63,835 nucleotides of DNA from a virus. The notes beneath the pieces are model-generated. The model made no database searches, was not told the origin of the DNA, and saw only the letters and a list, made by a program, of their open reading frames with translations. The position numbers and the translations under genes are program-made. The stretch covers positions 1 to 63,835 of the IMG/VR virus record IMGVR_UViG_3300042922_000736. One strand, 5' to 3'. Shown here piece by piece: positions 7,580 through 17,672 of this stretch (position 1 is the first letter of the stretch; each line of letters opens with the position of its first letter).

Positions 7580-8316
7580 TTCGCGCTCCTCTTGATGATG
7601 CCGATGATGAAAGCGATGAGCGCCGCCCATCCCGTTGGGGCGGGCGCGGCGGGCGCCTTGACATCGTCCGGGGTGTAATAGTCGCGACCGGGCCGCGGCC
7701 CGCTTACGGTCACGACGGGGTCGGCGGGCTTGTCGCCCGGCTGCGGGGCGGCGGCAGCACCCCAGCCCGCGGCTTTGAGCGCGGCCAGGAAGTCCCGGTG
7801 ATATCCGGCGATCGTCGCGGCCTTGTCCGTGCCGTTGATGATCTTGCGCGCGTTGACGGGGTCGTCAATCTGCGCTGAGAAGTAGTGCACCAGCTTGCGG
7901 CCCGTGAACCACCCCCCGACCATGCCGCGGAACATGATGGCCGCCGCGATGCCGGGATCGAGCGCGAGGTCGAAGTTCTTCAGGAGCTTGCCGCCGAGCC
8001 CAAGTTCCTTGTCGGCGCGCTCGTAGTTGTCGTCCCAGGTAAGCTGCACGTAGCCGCGGCCATACGGAACCTGCCCGTACTTGCCCTTGACACCGTACTT
8101 GCGGCCCTTCCCTCGCCCATACTCGGCGATAGGCTGCATGGTGCAAGCGGTCTCCCAATAGGCGGTCGCCAGCGCATAGGCGACGTGACGCACGTCAGAG
8201 ATGCCGTATTTGGCCGCCCCGTCGAGGATGGCATTGAGGCCATCCACCTGATCTTGCGAGAGCGAGCCGCCAAACGGCTTCGCGCGCACGCGGTCGAAGA
8301 AGACCGTGCGGTCCAT
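7576..8316 (-). CDS. endolysin, glycoside hydrolase family 19-like
   Basis: 246 residues. The lysozyme/chitinase-19 type domain spans about 1-185, with likely catalytic glutamates E55 in A-Y-W-E-T and E65 in I-A-E-Y, then Y-G-R-G-Y-V-Q-L-T-W. It cuts the glycan backbone of peptidoglycan. A proline/alanine linker (about 190-230) leads to a hydrophobic C-terminal helix (GWAALIAFIIGIIKRSAK), unusual for this family; it could tether the enzyme to the membrane. Directly upstream of the holin-like genes. Confidence 0.88.
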   Translation of the reverse strand: MDRTVFFDRVRAKPFGGSLSQDQVDGLNAILDGAAKYGISDVRHVAYALATAYWETACTMQPIAEYGRGKGRKYGVKGKYGQVPYGRGYVQLTWDDNYERADKELGLGGKLLKNFDLALDPGIAAAIMFRGMVGGWFTGRKLVHYFSAQIDDPVNARKIINGTDKAATIAGYHRDFLAALKAAGWGAAAAPQPGDKPADPVVTVSGPRPGRDYYTPDDVKAPAAPAPTGWAALIAFIIGIIKRSAK

Positions 8317-8370
8317 GTTGGATTCCGGGTTGTGTGTGGGGTGGTGGGCGCTAGCGCTGCTGCGCCTGCG

Positions 8371-8766
8371 TCACGGCTCGTCGTGGATGATCTGGAGGTG
8401 GAGCCCGCTCATGATCGACATGAAGAAGTCGTAGGGCTCGATTGGCGGGTCGAAGTTCGTGTTGAGCGACATCGCATTGCCAAACGCCAGCACATCGGCA
8501 TCAGTGGTGCCGTACTCGGTGAGGTCAACGCCCCCGGCCAGCGTGTCCAGAGCGCCCACCTTTAGGTGAGCCAGCGTCGTCCAGACCGGATCCGATGCCA
8601 TGGTGTGGCACGCCCAATGCGTCGGCGGCTCCTGCCCGTTAGCAGACAGCTTAATCGACAGCGTGGTGCCTGGCAGTCCGCCCCGGTCTTCGCCGATGGC
8701 GCAGAAAAAGCGGTTGCCGGCGTCGCGGTGTTCATTCGCCACGACGATCGCAGTGGATGTCAGCAT
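8371..8766 (-). CDS. hypothetical protein of the tail-fibre region
   Basis: 131 residues, no domain recognised. It lies between the lectin-fold fibre gene (1-bp overlap) and the endolysin, so it may be a fibre-associated or assembly protein. Confidence 0.5.
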   Translation of the reverse strand: MLTSTAIVVANEHRDAGNRFFCAIGEDRGGLPGTTLSIKLSANGQEPPTHWACHTMASDPVWTTLAHLKVGALDTLAGGVDLTEYGTTDADVLAFGNAMSLNTNFDPPIEPYDFFMSIMSGLHLQIIHDEP

Positions 8767-9599
8767 CAGAAGGCTCCGGTCTTAGCGTTTACCCACGCCT
8801 CAGCCATGGCGAGCGTGGATGGTGTCGTCGCAGCGCCACGAACGATAAGGGAATAAAGCCGGCCGGTGATTGGCGCGGAGGTTCCGGCACGGCGACCGAT
8901 ATAAAGGGGGTAGTTGCCGTAAGGTCCGGTCCCCTGGTCGCCCGTGGCAGCCGCACCTGCCACGCCATTGATGCGAACAAGGTTGGTATCGCCGGCAACA
9001 TCGGCCTGACAGGTGATCACGGCGGTGACGGGCGCCGCCCCAACGGATCGTGATGCGCTTACGTTCGTCGTGCCCCGACTGAAGAAGGTGGCGTTGGTGT
9101 TGGAGGCCGCCGGAGGGATCGCTAGCAGGAAGGCGCCGTTGTTGGATGTCGCGACGGCTGACAACTCGACCACGGCGCCGAACGCCGAGTCACTCAGTTT
9201 GCGATAGCCGACGAACACAGACATCTGCGACGTCGATGTAAAGTTGATGGCGCTGGTGACAAGGAAATCATCCAGCCCGTCAAACGCGAGATAGTACCGA
9301 CCGCTGCCGTCCTGCTGCAGCGTTGGCTTGAACGACGCGTTCGATTGCGCGGCGTGATGCCCGCGCCCCGATTTATCGAGGATGCGTCCGACCGCCTGTC
9401 CAACTGCAGTGACGGGCATCGTGCCGGCGTCGTCCTGGAACAGGGTAGAAAAGTCTGAGGGGTCGTACCAGGCGCCCTGCTGCCCAGATGCGAACAGCAC
9501 CGACGGCGTCCACCAGATGGTGCGTCCGGCACATCGCATCTCGAGCACGCTGAGGCCCGCGAGGCGGATTTCGTGCCCTACAGTAAGATCAACCTGCAT
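8766..9599 (-). CDS. tail protein with LamG/concanavalin-like lectin fold
   Basis: 277 residues. The stretch G-A-W-Y-D-P-S-D-x-S-T-L-F-Q-D, followed by [19 protein letters not shown], is typical of phage tail proteins that carry a C-terminal concanavalin/LamG beta-sandwich. Such proteins bind sugars on the cell surface. It follows the collagen-like fibre gene and is probably a receptor-binding component. Confidence 0.7.
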   Translation of the reverse strand: MQVDLTVGHEIRLAGLSVLEMRCAGRTIWWTPSVLFASGQQGAWYDPSDFSTLFQDDAGTMPVTAVGQAVGRILDKSGRGHHAAQSNASFKPTLQQDGSGRYYLAFDGLDDFLVTSAINFTSTSQMSVFVGYRKLSDSAFGAVVELSAVATSNNGAFLLAIPPAASNTNATFFSRGTTNVSASRSVGAAPVTAVITCQADVAGDTNLVRINGVAGAAATGDQGTGPYGNYPLYIGRRAGTSAPITGRLYSLIVRGAATTPSTLAMAEAWVNAKTGAF

Positions 9600-10254
9600 T
9601 CGCCACTCTCACATAGACGTGGAGCGGGTTGCTGTCCGGCGCAGGCGGCCAGCTTGCGTTTTCGACTAGGAATACTTCGATGCTTGCGCCGTTGGCGCCG
9701 TTAGCGCCCGCAGGCCCTTGGGCGCCGTCAGCACCGGCGGGCCCCTGCTCGCCTTGAGGGCCCTGTTCGCCGTCTGCACCCGCTGGGCCAGTCTCGCCCT
9801 GTATACCCTGGATGCCCTGAATGCCCTGCGGTCCCTGCTCACCCTGGATACCTTGCTCGCCCTGCGCGCCGGTAGCGCCAGTCGCTCCGGGCGGACCCTG
9901 AATGCCAGGCACCTCGACCGTCACGGCGACGTCGCCGTCGTACTCGCCCGCACCGCCGACATCGACCCAGCCGGCGCCGATCTTCTCCCGACTCTCGCCG
10001 AGGATGCGGAAAGCGTCGAACTTGGTGCGCCTGCCGAGTTTGAGCGACAGCGCCAGGGCTTCGTCGTAGGTCCACACCACGCCATCGGGCAGCGCGAGCG
10101 CGAGCTCGCCAGTCTCGGTCGACAGTGTCACCGGCGCACCGGCGCCTGACAGCACGATCTCGACTTCAGAGCCCGTCAGATCCACGTCGGCGAACGTGAT
10201 GGGCACCGGCGGGGCATTGGTGTCGCGATAGATGCGGATCACGGTCGTGGACAC
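9589..10254 (-). CDS. tail fibre with collagen-like repeats
   Basis: 221 residues from GTG 10254, preceded by CTGGAG. The first 120 residues form a beta-rich head-binding part. About 25 G-x-y triplets follow ([15 protein letters not shown]...) which fold as a trimeric collagen-like shaft, then a short C-terminal beta part. Tandem terminators lie just upstream, so it probably depends on readthrough or a local promoter. Confidence 0.8.
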   Translation of the reverse strand: MSTTVIRIYRDTNAPPVPITFADVDLTGSEVEIVLSGAGAPVTLSTETGELALALPDGVVWTYDEALALSLKLGRRTKFDAFRILGESREKIGAGWVDVGGAGEYDGDVAVTVEVPGIQGPPGATGATGAQGEQGIQGEQGPQGIQGIQGIQGETGPAGADGEQGPQGEQGPAGADGAQGPAGANGANGASIEVFLVENASWPPAPDSNPLHVYVRVANAG

Positions 10255-10271
10255 GGCAGGCTCCAGAAATG

Positions 10272-10331
10272 AAAAAAGCCGCCCGGAGGCGGCTTGTGGA
10301 AGGCGCAAAGAAAAAGCCGCCCGAAGGCGGC
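10272..10331 (-). terminator. two tandem Rho-independent terminators
   Basis: On the minus strand two near-identical hairpins (stems around GCCGCC/GGCGGC with TTCG and TCCG tetraloops) are each followed by T-runs: 10311-10331 first, then 10272-10295. They separate the sulfotransferase from the collagen-like fibre gene. Confidence 0.85.
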
Positions 10332-10372
10332 CTATTGGAGACGGCGTGATGCAGGCCGGGGAGCGCTGGAGG

Positions 10373-11215
10373 CTAGGCGCCCATCAGTAGGCTGTGGCGC
10401 GCTATGCTCTGCGCAAGCGATGCATCGCGGATGTTGTCTGCCGCGCCTCCGAGGTTGCGGCGAGCCACATGCAGCCAAAGAGCATTGTCGAGGCGCGTGC
10501 GACGCGATAGCGCCATGAAGGCTCGCGGTGATAGCTCTCGCGCCAGCGAAGTTTTCATATCCGGCGGGATTGGTGCGGTCTCGTTGTGCCTGTCGATCGT
10601 CAGCGGCTTCCCCAGCCACTCAGCAAGACCGCGCTCGAAGCCGGCGTGCTCGATGACGTCAACGAAGTCCATGCCGTCAATCTTGGCCATTGCCTCAAAG
10701 AGCAGCGCATCGTCATCGGCTTCGTCAATGAACCCATCCACCGGGACGGAGCGATGTGGCCAAAGCAAAAACCGCAGGGCGACGTTGTCGACCTGCGCCG
10801 CAATGGCTTCATCCTCAAGGAAGTCGACAAATGACGTGTGGGCCTTGGCCACGTAATCGGCCCAACCGCCCCACCCGGCCAAGTCGACACGCTGGTAGCC
10901 GCGCCAGAACATCCAGTGCGACAGCACACGCGACCGCGGCTCGCGAAGCACGGTCATGTGTCGCGCCAGCGGGTAGCGAGCCCTTGTAGTGCTGAGACCA
11001 TAATGTCCAGCCACGAGCGCGGCGTCGGCCGGAAGGTCCCCCGGCGCGTCCACAATCTTGCTGCGTATGGCCGGAGCCAGTTCGTGGAATCGATCGAATC
11101 CACCGAACAACAGATGGTCAAACCCATCCACTTCCAGCGGCACGCCTGCCGCCCTCGCCAGCGCAATGCGCAGGGATGTGCCGGCCGACTTTGGGATGTG
11201 ATTGAAGACGATCAT
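10373..11215 (-). CDS. sulfotransferase-family protein (accessory gene)
   Basis: 280 residues from ATG 11215 (AAGGGCGG upstream). The PAPS-binding signature is clear: H-I-P-K-S-A-G-T-S at residues 6-14 (5'-phosphosulfate loop) and [11 protein letters not shown] around 91-101 (3'-phosphate site). The family moves sulfate from PAPS to sugars or proteins in the cytoplasm. It lies among tail-fibre genes, before two terminators. Sulfation of host surface glycans to alter phage adsorption is a reasonable inference. The acceptor is unknown. Confidence 0.8.
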   Translation of the reverse strand: MIVFNHIPKSAGTSLRIALARAAGVPLEVDGFDHLLFGGFDRFHELAPAIRSKIVDAPGDLPADAALVAGHYGLSTTRARYPLARHMTVLREPRSRVLSHWMFWRGYQRVDLAGWGGWADYVAKAHTSFVDFLEDEAIAAQVDNVALRFLLWPHRSVPVDGFIDEADDDALLFEAMAKIDGMDFVDVIEHAGFERGLAEWLGKPLTIDRHNETAPIPPDMKTSLARELSPRAFMALSRRTRLDNALWLHVARRNLGGAADNIRDASLAQSIARHSLLMGA

Positions 11216-11280
11216 TGCCGCCCTTTGGGTGCCCGCATTGCGCGGTTCTACACCCAACCAGCGCTGGCAACAATACTGCG

Positions 11281-12810
11281 TTACAGCTCGGCCGTTGCGT
11301 CGATCGACTGGCCAGCATCAAAGATGACGGCGGCGGTTGCATTCGCCCCAGAGGAGTTGAAAGCAATCAGGCGGCACCCGTCAACCGTTGGAGTGTCGAC
11401 TTGGACGTTGGCATAGCCAGTCAACGTCGGCGTTCCGCCAACCAATCCAACAGTCGGAATGGTCCGCATCGTATGAGGGAACTTGATCGGCCAAGAAGTC
11501 GCCTGGCTGGCGGCGGTTGTGAACTGGCTGAAATTCCGGCCCGGCGTCCCGCGCCAGTAATACCTCTGGCACATGGCTAGAGTTTGAGAAATGTGACGCG
11601 GCTCCATCCGTCCGGTAGAGAGGGTAAAATCTCCAGAGACCAGCGAAACGTCGGCAATATCTATCGTGCCGGAATTTGTACCGAGCGCGCCGCCGGATAG
11701 GTAAAACAGCGCCTCAAGATAATGGCCCGCCCCGATGGTCTTGCTTACGATGCTCGCCAGCGTCAGCTTGACGGAGAAGCGCTGCCACGCTGTCGTCAGG
11801 CTAAATACTGGTGTAGCAACTACGACTTGAGTGCTGCCGCCACTGCCAAAGTTCTGGTTCAGCGACGCAGAGATGTTCAACGCAGTTGATGCCTTGGCGC
11901 GGAACGTCAGAGTGACGTCTCCGACGAGAGCATCAACGCCCTCTATCTTCTGCCCAAGCCCAAGAATGCTCGTGCCGGACCCCGTAACGGCTGCAGAGAT
12001 GTAGAACAGAAACGCGTCGCGTTCCGGCGCACTGGCGGAAACTGCGCCCTGCGAGATATTCATTGAGCCGCCGCCGACAAAGGCGTACCAGCGATCAAGG
12101 GTATACTGGCCGTTGGTTACCGAGGTGAACGACGTGCCGCGCTGTGCAATGCGGAACTCGCCGTTGATGATTTTGTTTCGATAGCCGGAAAAGGCCCCAC
12201 CAAAGACGTCGTCTCTGGCGGCTTCGGCATCATCGCGCGCCGCTTCAGCAGCTGCGGCGGCAACAGAGCCGGAAACCGCCCATGCGCTGTCGTCGTAGAT
12301 GTAGAGACTGTCGTCAGCGGCATTGAATGCCATCCACCCGCCCTCGGGAGCGGTGAATTGCCATGCCGAATTTATCCACTGCGCGAGGTTCTTGCCCCGT
12401 CCGGCCCACGCCCCTGTCGGCACCGTGCCGACGACGTACATGTCGCCAGTAACCGGCGAGCCCGGCGGGCTGTTGGCGCCGACAGTCTGCACCTGATAGA
12501 GCGGCGCCGTCGCCTCAAGGATGCCGGCGCGGGCGATCATGCCCCGAACCTGCTCGGCGAGATATCCGGAGGTGAAGCGCTGCGGGGCGTCGAAGCGCAC
12601 AAGGTAGCTGGCGCCGCTTTGCGTAGCGCCGGACCAGGCCGTAGCGAGCTCGAAATGCGTGGCGTCGGTCACCGAGGCGATCGTCACGCGCTGTCCGGCG
12701 AGCTCCAGCGTGTCGCCGGCGAGCAAGTCGCTCCAGAGCACGCTCGAGCCGGTGACGGTCGTAGCGCCATTGTTCACCGAAACCGTTCCGGTGTTGTAGT
12801 AGTTGGGCAT
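11281..12810 (-). CDS. tail fibre / minor tail protein with DUF2793-like segment
   Basis: 509 residues. The N-terminal beta domain (1-90) looks like a virion-attachment part. Residues about 110-185 carry the DUF2793 pattern (P-x-G-x-W-x-G-x-x ... P-E-G-G-W-M-A-F-N-A-A-D-D-S-L-Y-I-Y). A short alanine-rich coiled coil precedes a C-terminal carbohydrate-binding-like sandwich (I-I-N-G-E-F-R-I-A-Q-R-G) also seen in fibre tips. Probably a receptor-binding fibre. Confidence 0.75.
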   Translation of the reverse strand: MPNYYNTGTVSVNNGATTVTGSSVLWSDLLAGDTLELAGQRVTIASVTDATHFELATAWSGATQSGASYLVRFDAPQRFTSGYLAEQVRGMIARAGILEATAPLYQVQTVGANSPPGSPVTGDMYVVGTVPTGAWAGRGKNLAQWINSAWQFTAPEGGWMAFNAADDSLYIYDDSAWAVSGSVAAAAAEAARDDAEAARDDVFGGAFSGYRNKIINGEFRIAQRGTSFTSVTNGQYTLDRWYAFVGGGSMNISQGAVSASAPERDAFLFYISAAVTGSGTSILGLGQKIEGVDALVGDVTLTFRAKASTALNISASLNQNFGSGGSTQVVVATPVFSLTTAWQRFSVKLTLASIVSKTIGAGHYLEALFYLSGGALGTNSGTIDIADVSLVSGDFTLSTGRMEPRHISQTLAMCQRYYWRGTPGRNFSQFTTAASQATSWPIKFPHTMRTIPTVGLVGGTPTLTGYANVQVDTPTVDGCRLIAFNSSGANATAAVIFDAGQSIDATAEL

Positions 12811-12838
12811 GTGGGAGTCCTTGGCGCCACTAGGGGCG

Positions 12839-14218
12839 CTAGAAGTCAGAGATGTTCATCGCCGCCACCCAACCGAACGGGGCGGCTGTCCAGCCGGACG
12901 CCTTTTCCCACAGGTACTGAGTGCGGCTGGTGATCGTGGCGCGAAAGATGTTCTGATACTGACCGCCCACAGTGTCGACGATGTCTTGCGACTGCGCCTT
13001 GCCGCAACCGCACCACCATCCCGATGTGCCGTCCGCCACCAAGATGAAGCCGAAAGGTGTTCCCGCCCCGACTGGCGGCACGCCTGCCGCCGGCAGGCTG
13101 TACCAGTTGGTGTTCTGTGCCGTCGTGATCGACCCAAAGTCGGGGAAGTATGGCGTTAGCCGATCGGAGCGGAAAAGAAAGTCATTGGCGCCGGCGCTAT
13201 AGAAGCTGACGTCCTTCTTCGTGATGAAGAGTCCGCCGGGCTCCATATGCACGCGGCACACCGATGAACTATCCGTGCCCGGCACGTAAGCCGGATCGCT
13301 GCCGACCACGGCATAGCGGATCGGGGTCGGGTCGCTCGGCATGCCCGCCAAAAGGATCTGCGTCGAGCTCAGCCAGAAGATGCTGACGAGTTCCTGGTTG
13401 CCGCCGTCGGCGGAGTAGGCGATGACCGGCGGATAATGCGGATACGCCTTGCTCAGCGTGGCAATGGCGTAGCGCCTAGCGCTGGCCGGCCCGTAAGTGA
13501 GTGGGAACGGGTCGCCGTCGACCCGATCAGAACTCCAGTTCGCTCCACCCCCGCCGTAGAGGTTGCACGTGACGGTGCCGGTCTCCTCGATCTGGAAGTG
13601 GTTATTCCGCGTCGACAACATCATGTCATCGAGGCCGCAAGTCAGATGATCGAAGCCCGGACGCGAGATGAACGCGCCCATGCCGTAGAGCGGGTGCAGA
13701 CCGAGGCGGCCGCCATTACCGCCGGACGTTTCCGCCGACGTCGGATTGGTTCCGAAAACGAAGTAGGCGTATTCCATCCCCGCCCTACTGGGCGAGAAAC
13801 AGATTTCGTCATCCTCCAGCGTGACGGCGCAGGTGCCGTATCCGCGGACGTAACTCGTGGAGATGCCAGAGCCAGACACCGGGGTGCCGGCGAGATATCG
13901 CGTCAGCGTCCCGCCGCCATCCCTCATCCACGCCAGCGTCGGGCGCGTTGGGCCGTTGGCTCCTGCAAGCGAAAGCCGCCGCACCGTGCGCGTGCCCGCG
14001 ATGCCACCGAACGTAGATGGGTAATTGATGGCCTTCGTGGGCAGGGCGCCTGCCGCGGCCACTCCGTTGGTAAGCAGGCGCATGACATTCCTGCGCCCGC
14101 TATCGAAGGTGACGACCCGCTCGTCCAATGACATATTCTTCGGGTCGTAAGGAGCAAGACACGCGCGTAGTCGCACCACCCCGCCGAGCTCGGCAAAGGT
14201 CACGTTGCTATTCGCCAA
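12839..14218 (-). CDS. tail-associated hypothetical protein
   Basis: 459 residues, no family recognised. G/S/T-rich, with W and C in the last 80 residues (SGWWCGCGKAQ). It lies 2 bp downstream of the tail-tip gene and upstream of the fibre gene, so it is probably a virion tip or fibre component. Confidence 0.6.
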   Translation of the reverse strand: MANSNVTFAELGGVVRLRACLAPYDPKNMSLDERVVTFDSGRRNVMRLLTNGVAAAGALPTKAINYPSTFGGIAGTRTVRRLSLAGANGPTRPTLAWMRDGGGTLTRYLAGTPVSGSGISTSYVRGYGTCAVTLEDDEICFSPSRAGMEYAYFVFGTNPTSAETSGGNGGRLGLHPLYGMGAFISRPGFDHLTCGLDDMMLSTRNNHFQIEETGTVTCNLYGGGGANWSSDRVDGDPFPLTYGPASARRYAIATLSKAYPHYPPVIAYSADGGNQELVSIFWLSSTQILLAGMPSDPTPIRYAVVGSDPAYVPGTDSSSVCRVHMEPGGLFITKKDVSFYSAGANDFLFRSDRLTPYFPDFGSITTAQNTNWYSLPAAGVPPVGAGTPFGFILVADGTSGWWCGCGKAQSQDIVDTVGGQYQNIFRATITSRTQYLWEKASGWTAAPFGWVAAMNISDF

Positions 14219-14220
14219 CG

Positions 14221-16740
14221 TTAGCTCCAGAAGTCTAGTGATTTCGCGGTCAAGTTGAAGTCGACCTTTCCGTCGGTCGACATGATGCGGCCCGCCGTCA
14301 GCGTTCCCATATTTGCAGTAAAAGCCGACAACGTGCCCGCAACAACCTTCGCAGCCGTAATCGACCCATCCAGGAACATATTGCCCTGGATATAGATCGC
14401 GCCACCTGAAATGGTGAACGGTGACTTCGTGGAGTCGTTGGCGTAGTTTACAACAATGAAGTTGTCGGCGTCGAAGCGAACAACAGACTTGGTGCTTGCG
14501 CCGTCCGTATATGCCGCGATCATCATCGCAGCGCGCGCGGAATAGACCCCGTCGCTTACCTGTGCCGCAACCTCATATGCCGCCAAAGCCCCAGCAGGCA
14601 GCGACGCCGCCGTGACCCACTTCACCGTCAAGTTGGCGTCGAAGTTGTCGACCTCGGCCTGCAGTGTGTCGACTCGCGACGCGATCGCCGCAACATCGCT
14701 CGCCACCACCGTTATGGCTTCGGTGTAGGACGCCGTGACGCGCCCCGCGGTCGCGGTTAGCTGGAAGCCCCATTCCTGCTTGTCGAGCCAGTTCTGCGAA
14801 TCCTGCTCGGCGATGAGTTGCCCCATCTGCTCGCGCAGGTCGTCCGTGGCGTCGATGACAGCGCCAACCTGCCGCCCCACCTCTCCGGTGAGCCAGTTGA
14901 CGAAATCCTCAAGGTCGGCCGTCGTCTCGTCCGTCGTGACCGTATCGCCGGCGCTCCATGCCGTGGGGCGCGGAGGCGTGGTGCGAATGCGGGTCTTCAC
15001 CGTGTACTCGGTGTTGGACACCAAGCCCTCGGCGATGATGACGACGTTCTGGCTCGCGGGGACGGTCTTGTAGATGATCGCGGTCGGCTGGGCCGTGGGG
15101 TAGTACTGAATGTCGACCGACGTCACAGTCACATCGGTGATGGCGTCCCACGCCGCCCGAATGCCGGGCAGAAGGCGCCCGTCATATCCCTGCAGCGAGA
15201 CAGCCGTCAGCGTGAACGACTGCACCTCGGCGAGGTAGGCCGGCGCGCCAGGCGGGTACGGCACGACAATCGGCGGCGCGGTGATGCCGTCATAGATCGC
15301 GCCATCGACTTCCTGCAGCGTCACCGAGACGTTGCGCGGCCCGTCAGCGTCGAGCGACGCCAGCGACGTGCCCGTGACCATGTAGGTGCGATTGCCGTAG
15401 CGCGCGCTGTCCCAGACGATCCAGTCGCCGGGCTCTAGCACCTGCCAGCGGGGGCGGAGCGTGATTTCCGCCGTCGCCTCGTAGCGGTTTTCCTCGAGAT
15501 AGATGCCGGCGAGTTGCGCCGCCTGATCCTTGGACCGCACCATCGGAAAGTCGATGGCGATGTCGCGGGTGCGGCGATCGACCGTCACCAGCGCGCCGCT
15601 GGTCTGCGTCTCGTAGCCGATGAGCGACCAAAGCTGGTCCGGGTCCGGGAAGTTGCCCGCCACCGAATTCACAAGGTCGCTCATGGACCGGCGAGCTCGC
15701 CAGCGACACGGCGCCGTCGAAATCAGGTCGTCATCGGTGATAGTGGCAACGGCAGCCTGATCGTGCCCGACAAGCGGCCAAGAGCCATCCACGCCGTCCA
15801 CGGTCTTGGCGCCGCACGAAAGCTGCAGAGCCGCGATGTTCTCGCCGTGCTGCGCTTCGCAGTCCAGCATGATGGAGCAGCGATAGCGGGCGCCGTAGTC
15901 CGTGGTCTCGTCGCAGATGGCCGCCGCGACGGTGTACTTCGCCAGCGGCAGGTCAGACGCCGGCATGCCCATGCCGCAGAACAAGTCGTCGTTCCACGAC
16001 AGGCCGCGGCGATAGTTGTATTCGATGACGACGGGGTTTTCGGTGTATTCGTGGGTGGAATAGTCCCCCCAGCGATGAGCACCTGAGCCGCCGACGGTAG
16101 AATCCTTGCGCCAGTCGTAGAGTCGAGCGCCGTAAAACTCGAAGAAGAAGTCGGGAAAGCTGTTCAGCTTCTCCGCTTCATAGACCATGCCCACGAATAC
16201 GTAGGTGACGCCATGACCGACATGCGCCGAGGTCCAGCGATCGGCGGGGTTGGCCTGCGCCACAAGTCCGGCCTGCGCCGTGGTCTGCGTGCCGTTAACG
16301 AAGCGGACGAAGATCAGCCCGGCGAAGTCGCCACTGGTGACCTCCTGTGCGCCGGTTTCGTCCGGAGCGCCGAGCGTGACCCACTTGCCGTTAATGGCGA
16401 CGCGCGACAGGCCGTGGCAGGGATAGTCCGAAAGCGCATAGACCTGCTGTAGCGCGCCGTTCGACTCGCCGAAGGTGTTGACGTAGCAATCGTGGCCGGC
16501 AATGCCGACGAGGCCGCACGCAACCTGCCGCGGCACGGCGCCGCCGTACTGGCGCTCAAACTGTACGCCGCCGGGCTGCTTCTCGGGCTTCCCGGCCATC
16601 TCCTTCTGGATGTAGCCGGCGGCCACGCTGAGGCCGATTCCGACCAGCGCCTGCCCGACAATGCCAAGCCCGGTAATGAACGAGCCGACGGCGCCAATGG
16701 CCGCGCCAATGGCACCGATGATAGGAGCAATGAAGGGCAT
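14221..16740 (-). CDS. tail tip / host-specificity protein (gpJ-like)
   Basis: 839 residues. The N-terminus is hydrophobic and glycine/alanine-rich (about 1-48). A large beta-rich central hub follows, with fibronectin-III-like segments near 500-600 (P-P-A-Y-L-A-E-V-Q-S-F-T ... V-S-N-T-E-Y-T-V-K-T-R-I). The C-terminal 200 residues resemble the DUF1983 end of lambda gpJ-type proteins. It forms the tail tip that contacts the cell. It follows the NlpC/P60-like gene, the usual order for siphovirus tails. Confidence 0.75.
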   Translation of the reverse strand: MPFIAPIIGAIGAAIGAVGSFITGLGIVGQALVGIGLSVAAGYIQKEMAGKPEKQPGGVQFERQYGGAVPRQVACGLVGIAGHDCYVNTFGESNGALQQVYALSDYPCHGLSRVAINGKWVTLGAPDETGAQEVTSGDFAGLIFVRFVNGTQTTAQAGLVAQANPADRWTSAHVGHGVTYVFVGMVYEAEKLNSFPDFFFEFYGARLYDWRKDSTVGGSGAHRWGDYSTHEYTENPVVIEYNYRRGLSWNDDLFCGMGMPASDLPLAKYTVAAAICDETTDYGARYRCSIMLDCEAQHGENIAALQLSCGAKTVDGVDGSWPLVGHDQAAVATITDDDLISTAPCRWRARRSMSDLVNSVAGNFPDPDQLWSLIGYETQTSGALVTVDRRTRDIAIDFPMVRSKDQAAQLAGIYLEENRYEATAEITLRPRWQVLEPGDWIVWDSARYGNRTYMVTGTSLASLDADGPRNVSVTLQEVDGAIYDGITAPPIVVPYPPGAPAYLAEVQSFTLTAVSLQGYDGRLLPGIRAAWDAITDVTVTSVDIQYYPTAQPTAIIYKTVPASQNVVIIAEGLVSNTEYTVKTRIRTTPPRPTAWSAGDTVTTDETTADLEDFVNWLTGEVGRQVGAVIDATDDLREQMGQLIAEQDSQNWLDKQEWGFQLTATAGRVTASYTEAITVVASDVAAIASRVDTLQAEVDNFDANLTVKWVTAASLPAGALAAYEVAAQVSDGVYSARAAMMIAAYTDGASTKSVVRFDADNFIVVNYANDSTKSPFTISGGAIYIQGNMFLDGSITAAKVVAGTLSAFTANMGTLTAGRIMSTDGKVDFNLTAKSLDFWS

Positions 16741-17145
16741 TTATTCGACCCGGAAGGCCCGCGCGACGTCGGTGCAGGGAAGGAAGACGGCGCGGTCGCC
16801 GGAGCGGGTGAAGAAGCCGGCGCCAGTGAAGACACCGCCCGTCACGTCACCGTTTGGCTGATGGATGACGCCGACGTCGCCGCGCTGGGCGGCCATCACG
16901 GGGATCTCCGCGAAGCGGGCCACGAAGGCGTCCGCGACGGTCTCGAAGCCGTGCTGTCGGAGCTTGCGCGCCGCCCCCAGGGGCGTGGTGTAGCCCCGCG
17001 CGTCGGCGTACATCCGCTCGCCCGTGACGGCCTCGACGGCGTCGTCAGCGACGATGTAGCAATCGGAGACGCCGTATTCGGACGGCAGCGCCATGTGGCG
17101 CTCGACAACGAGCCGCAGGGCTCGCTCCCAGCCCTTGATGCGCAT
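16741..17145 (-). CDS. NlpC/P60-like tail protein (DUF6950 type)
   Basis: 134 residues. The start W-E-R-A-L, then Y-G-V-S-D-C-Y-I-V-A-D-D-A-V with a candidate catalytic cysteine near residue 29, matches short papain-like proteins beside phage tail-tip genes. A peptidoglycan-cutting role during entry is likely. An end-to-end join with the tail-tip gene supports co-assembly. Confidence 0.65.
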   Translation of the reverse strand: MRIKGWERALRLVVERHMALPSEYGVSDCYIVADDAVEAVTGERMYADARGYTTPLGAARKLRQHGFETVADAFVARFAEIPVMAAQRGDVGVIHQPNGDVTGGVFTGAGFFTRSGDRAVFLPCTDVARAFRVE

Positions 17146-17154
17146 GCGCCGGCC

Positions 17155-17376
17155 TTACTGGTTGTCGGTGGGGGTGGGCTCTGGGGGCTGGTCCGGTGGT
17201 GTGTCGGCCGGGAGCGTCGGGTCGGAGTCGGCCTCGACGATCTCGTTGCCTTCGAACAGGCTAAACACGCCGTCGGCGATGCGGCCCCAGCCCTGCTTGA
17301 CGGCGATTTCCTCACACTCCTCCCGCGTGTCGCGGGTGCGGACGCGCTCGCCGTAGACGATGATGTGGTGGGGCAT
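17155..17376 (-). CDS. hypothetical protein with proline-rich tail
   Basis: 73 residues: a compact N-terminal part, then an acidic/proline-rich tail ending in D-N-Q. Start overlaps the upstream stop (TAATG). Function unknown. Confidence 0.5.
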   Translation of the reverse strand: MPHHIIVYGERVRTRDTREECEEIAVKQGWGRIADGVFSLFEGNEIVEADSDPTLPADTPPDQPPEPTPTDNQ

Positions 17377-17672
17377 TAGGAGCGATAGTTGCGCCGCTTG
17401 GCGTCCTGCATGGCCTTGATCGCCATGGACGGCACGTCAGCCTGGAGCTTGTCGATCTGCGCCTGCAACTTGGCCAAATCGCCAGCGACGGCGTCCCGGA
17501 TCGCCAGCGTGTAACCCGCCGTCACGTCTCCCATGTTGGCATCGATGGCGGAGAGGCCGGCGACGTTCACGGGGCTCGTGCCAGCCGCTGCCGGCACCCC
17601 CACCGCAGCCGCCACAACAGCAGCCGGCGCGCCAAAGCCAAGGGCGCGCAAAATCGTTCGACGCGAAAGCAT
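17376..17672 (-). CDS. small protein with Tat-like N-terminus in tail operon
   Basis: 98 residues. The start L-S-R-R-T-I-L-R-A-L-G-F plus a hydrophobic alanine-rich stretch (to about residue 30) looks like a twin-arginine or Sec signal. The rest is a helix repeating I-D-A-N-M-G-D-V-T-A-G, similar to segments in DUF1983 tail proteins. Either a secreted peptide or a small tail component. Confidence 0.45.
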   Translation of the reverse strand: MLSRRTILRALGFGAPAAVVAAAVGVPAAAGTSPVNVAGLSAIDANMGDVTAGYTLAIRDAVAGDLAKLQAQIDKLQADVPSMAIKAMQDAKRRNYRS

